Of a stretch of DNA of 5,536 nt, positions 4,891 through 5,536 are shown piece by piece (within the stretch, counting starts at the first letter, position 1; every line of letters starts with the position of its first letter). This DNA is from an uncultured Selenomonadales bacterium (GTDB taxonomy: Bacteria > Bacillota > Negativicutes > Selenomonadales > Selenomonadaceae), in the NCBI GenBank assembly GCA_947165405.1, contig CAMVAG010000136.1, positions 1 through 5,536 on the forward strand. The letters are read 5' to 3'. The position numbers were made by a program, and so were the translations under genes. The notes beneath the pieces were generated by a model, which saw only the letters and a list, made by a program, of their open reading frames with translations, ran no database searches and had not been told where the DNA came from.

Positions 4891-5484
4891 TTAATTTTGC
4901 TTTTGGCAGTTGTAACATAAATTCTTGCCGAACTTTTGAACCGAGTAATCTGCGACTTTGGAGGAAATGGGAGCCCCGCAACGTTCGCATTTATATTCGG
5001 CGGCAGAATTTTGTTTCGGCGGTTGAGATTGTCTCGGTTGCGAATTGTGTCTTGCGGGTTGATAAGCGGAAGTGCCGGAATCGGATTCGGGGTCGTCCGC
5101 CATAGCAATGCACAAGCCGCCGATGTAAGCATATTTGAGCGCGGCGGTGTTGGATTTCATAATCGCCTTATCGCCCGCGTCTTGCCCGGAGCCGTAACCT
5201 TCAAAGGTCACAAATTGCTGAGGGTCGTCGGCGTCGTGAATCGTAACGATGACTTTCATCACGACAAATTTTTCAATGTTGCCTTTTGAAGTGGTAACGT
5301 CTCTGCTTTCAACCAACTCGGCTTTAACTTCGGTGAAAAGTTTTTGAGCAGTAAGAGCCTCATTGATTTTGCCGAACATACTTGCGGCAGTCGTGTAGTC
5401 GTATTTTTGAAAGTCGTTGCGTCCGTCCTTCGCCATGTATCGGCAAGCAGTCATAACCGCCGCCAATTTCTCACCGATAGGCAT
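4891..5484 (-). CDS. erf: ERF-family single-strand annealing protein with C-terminal zinc ribbon
   Basis: ERF (P22 Erf-type) recombinases form rings and anneal complementary single strands during phage DNA repair and circularisation. The 197-residue product has the ERF core at about 1-130, including the tyrosine-rich YDYTTAASMFGKINEAL segment (28-44). The highly typical GYGSGQDAGDKAIMKSNTAALKYAY lies at 96-120, followed by the D-D-P ending (130-132). A polar Gln/Ser/Pro linker (136-163) leads to CxxC motifs at 166-169 and 190-193, which together make one zinc ribbon. That ribbon is not part of the basic ERF fold and may aid DNA or partner binding. The ATG at 5484 follows a GAGGAGG site. The gene is followed by Gam, a frequent pairing in phage recombination modules. 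Confidence 0.94.
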   Translation of the reverse strand: MPIGEKLAAVMTACRYMAKDGRNDFQKYDYTTAASMFGKINEALTAQKLFTEVKAELVESRDVTTSKGNIEKFVVMKVIVTIHDADDPQQFVTFEGYGSGQDAGDKAIMKSNTAALKYAYIGGLCIAMADDPESDSGTSAYQPARHNSQPRQSQPPKQNSAAEYKCERCGAPISSKVADYSVQKFGKNLCYNCQKQN

Positions 5485-5496
5485 GATTCATCCTCC

Positions 5497-5536
5497 TCAA
5501 AAATCGTAATTCGGCTCGCGGAGTTCCCACAATTCG
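5497..5536 (-). CDS. C-terminal fragment of an unknown upstream gene
   Basis: An open frame enters from the right edge and ends at TGA (5499-5497), giving the last 12 complete residues ELWELREPNYDF. The stop overlaps the GAGGAGG ribosome-binding site of the ERF gene, matching the packing of the rest of the operon, so it is probably a real gene end. Twelve residues are not enough to name the product. Confidence 0.65.
   Translation of the reverse strand, partial: ELWELREPNYDF

Noticed and set aside
1..5536. CRISPR array, tRNA or rRNA gene
   Set aside because: I saw no regularly spaced direct repeats, no tRNA cloverleaf and no rRNA-like sequence on either strand.

Overview
The window is a tightly packed, single-direction gene cluster. 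Every credible gene is on the minus strand and is read from high to low coordinates. Starts sit behind strong Shine-Dalgarno sites (GGAGG or AGGAGG) or overlap the previous stop (ATGA, TAATG). The content is that of the early/recombination region of a temperate phage or prophage: an ERF single-strand annealing protein, a Gam-like protein, a RusA-like resolvase, three consecutive YopX-domain proteins, an HU-like protein, ThyX and several small unknown proteins. The ribosome-binding sites and gene families suggest a Bacillota (Firmicutes) host. A Negativicutes-like host is possible, but this cannot be decided from the window.

Reading order (right to left): C-terminal end of an unknown gene (5536-5497); ERF annealing protein with a C-terminal zinc ribbon (5484-4891); Gam-like protein (4878-4366); a protein with three Cys4 zinc motifs (4369-3872); three tandem YopX-type proteins (3862-3551, 3554-3228, 3228-2830); RusA-like resolvase (2849-2481); three small unknown proteins (2484-2242, 2285-2055, 2025-1747); HU (1754-1479); a small GTG-started membrane protein (1469-1299); a structured gene-free insert (1343-990); a Cys-containing unknown protein (963-658); ThyX (647-51); and the start of one further gene (54-1). 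ERF, Gam and RusA form a plausible recombination module. ThyX supplies dTMP for DNA synthesis.

The most interesting part is 990-1343. This 354-bp stretch holds no convincing gene and is full of hairpins. Both ends carry related CCCC...TTTA...T-GGGG palindromes in the same orientation, as in IS200/IS605-family ends. Read on the minus strand it has the layout of an IscB/IsrB (HEARO-type) omega RNA: host-derived sequence where the guide would be, a structured scaffold, then a Shine-Dalgarno-like AAAGGAGG where a nuclease gene would normally begin. The nuclease gene is missing. The host sequence next to the far end is ATGA, which fits the NTGA motif I recall for IsrB/HEARO. Removing exactly 990-1343 restores a normal operon junction in which the small membrane gene ends TAA and overlaps the next ATG (TAATG). 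I read this as a nuclease-less omega-RNA mobile element inserted into a phage operon. The structure and junction are seen directly; the family assignment is inference.
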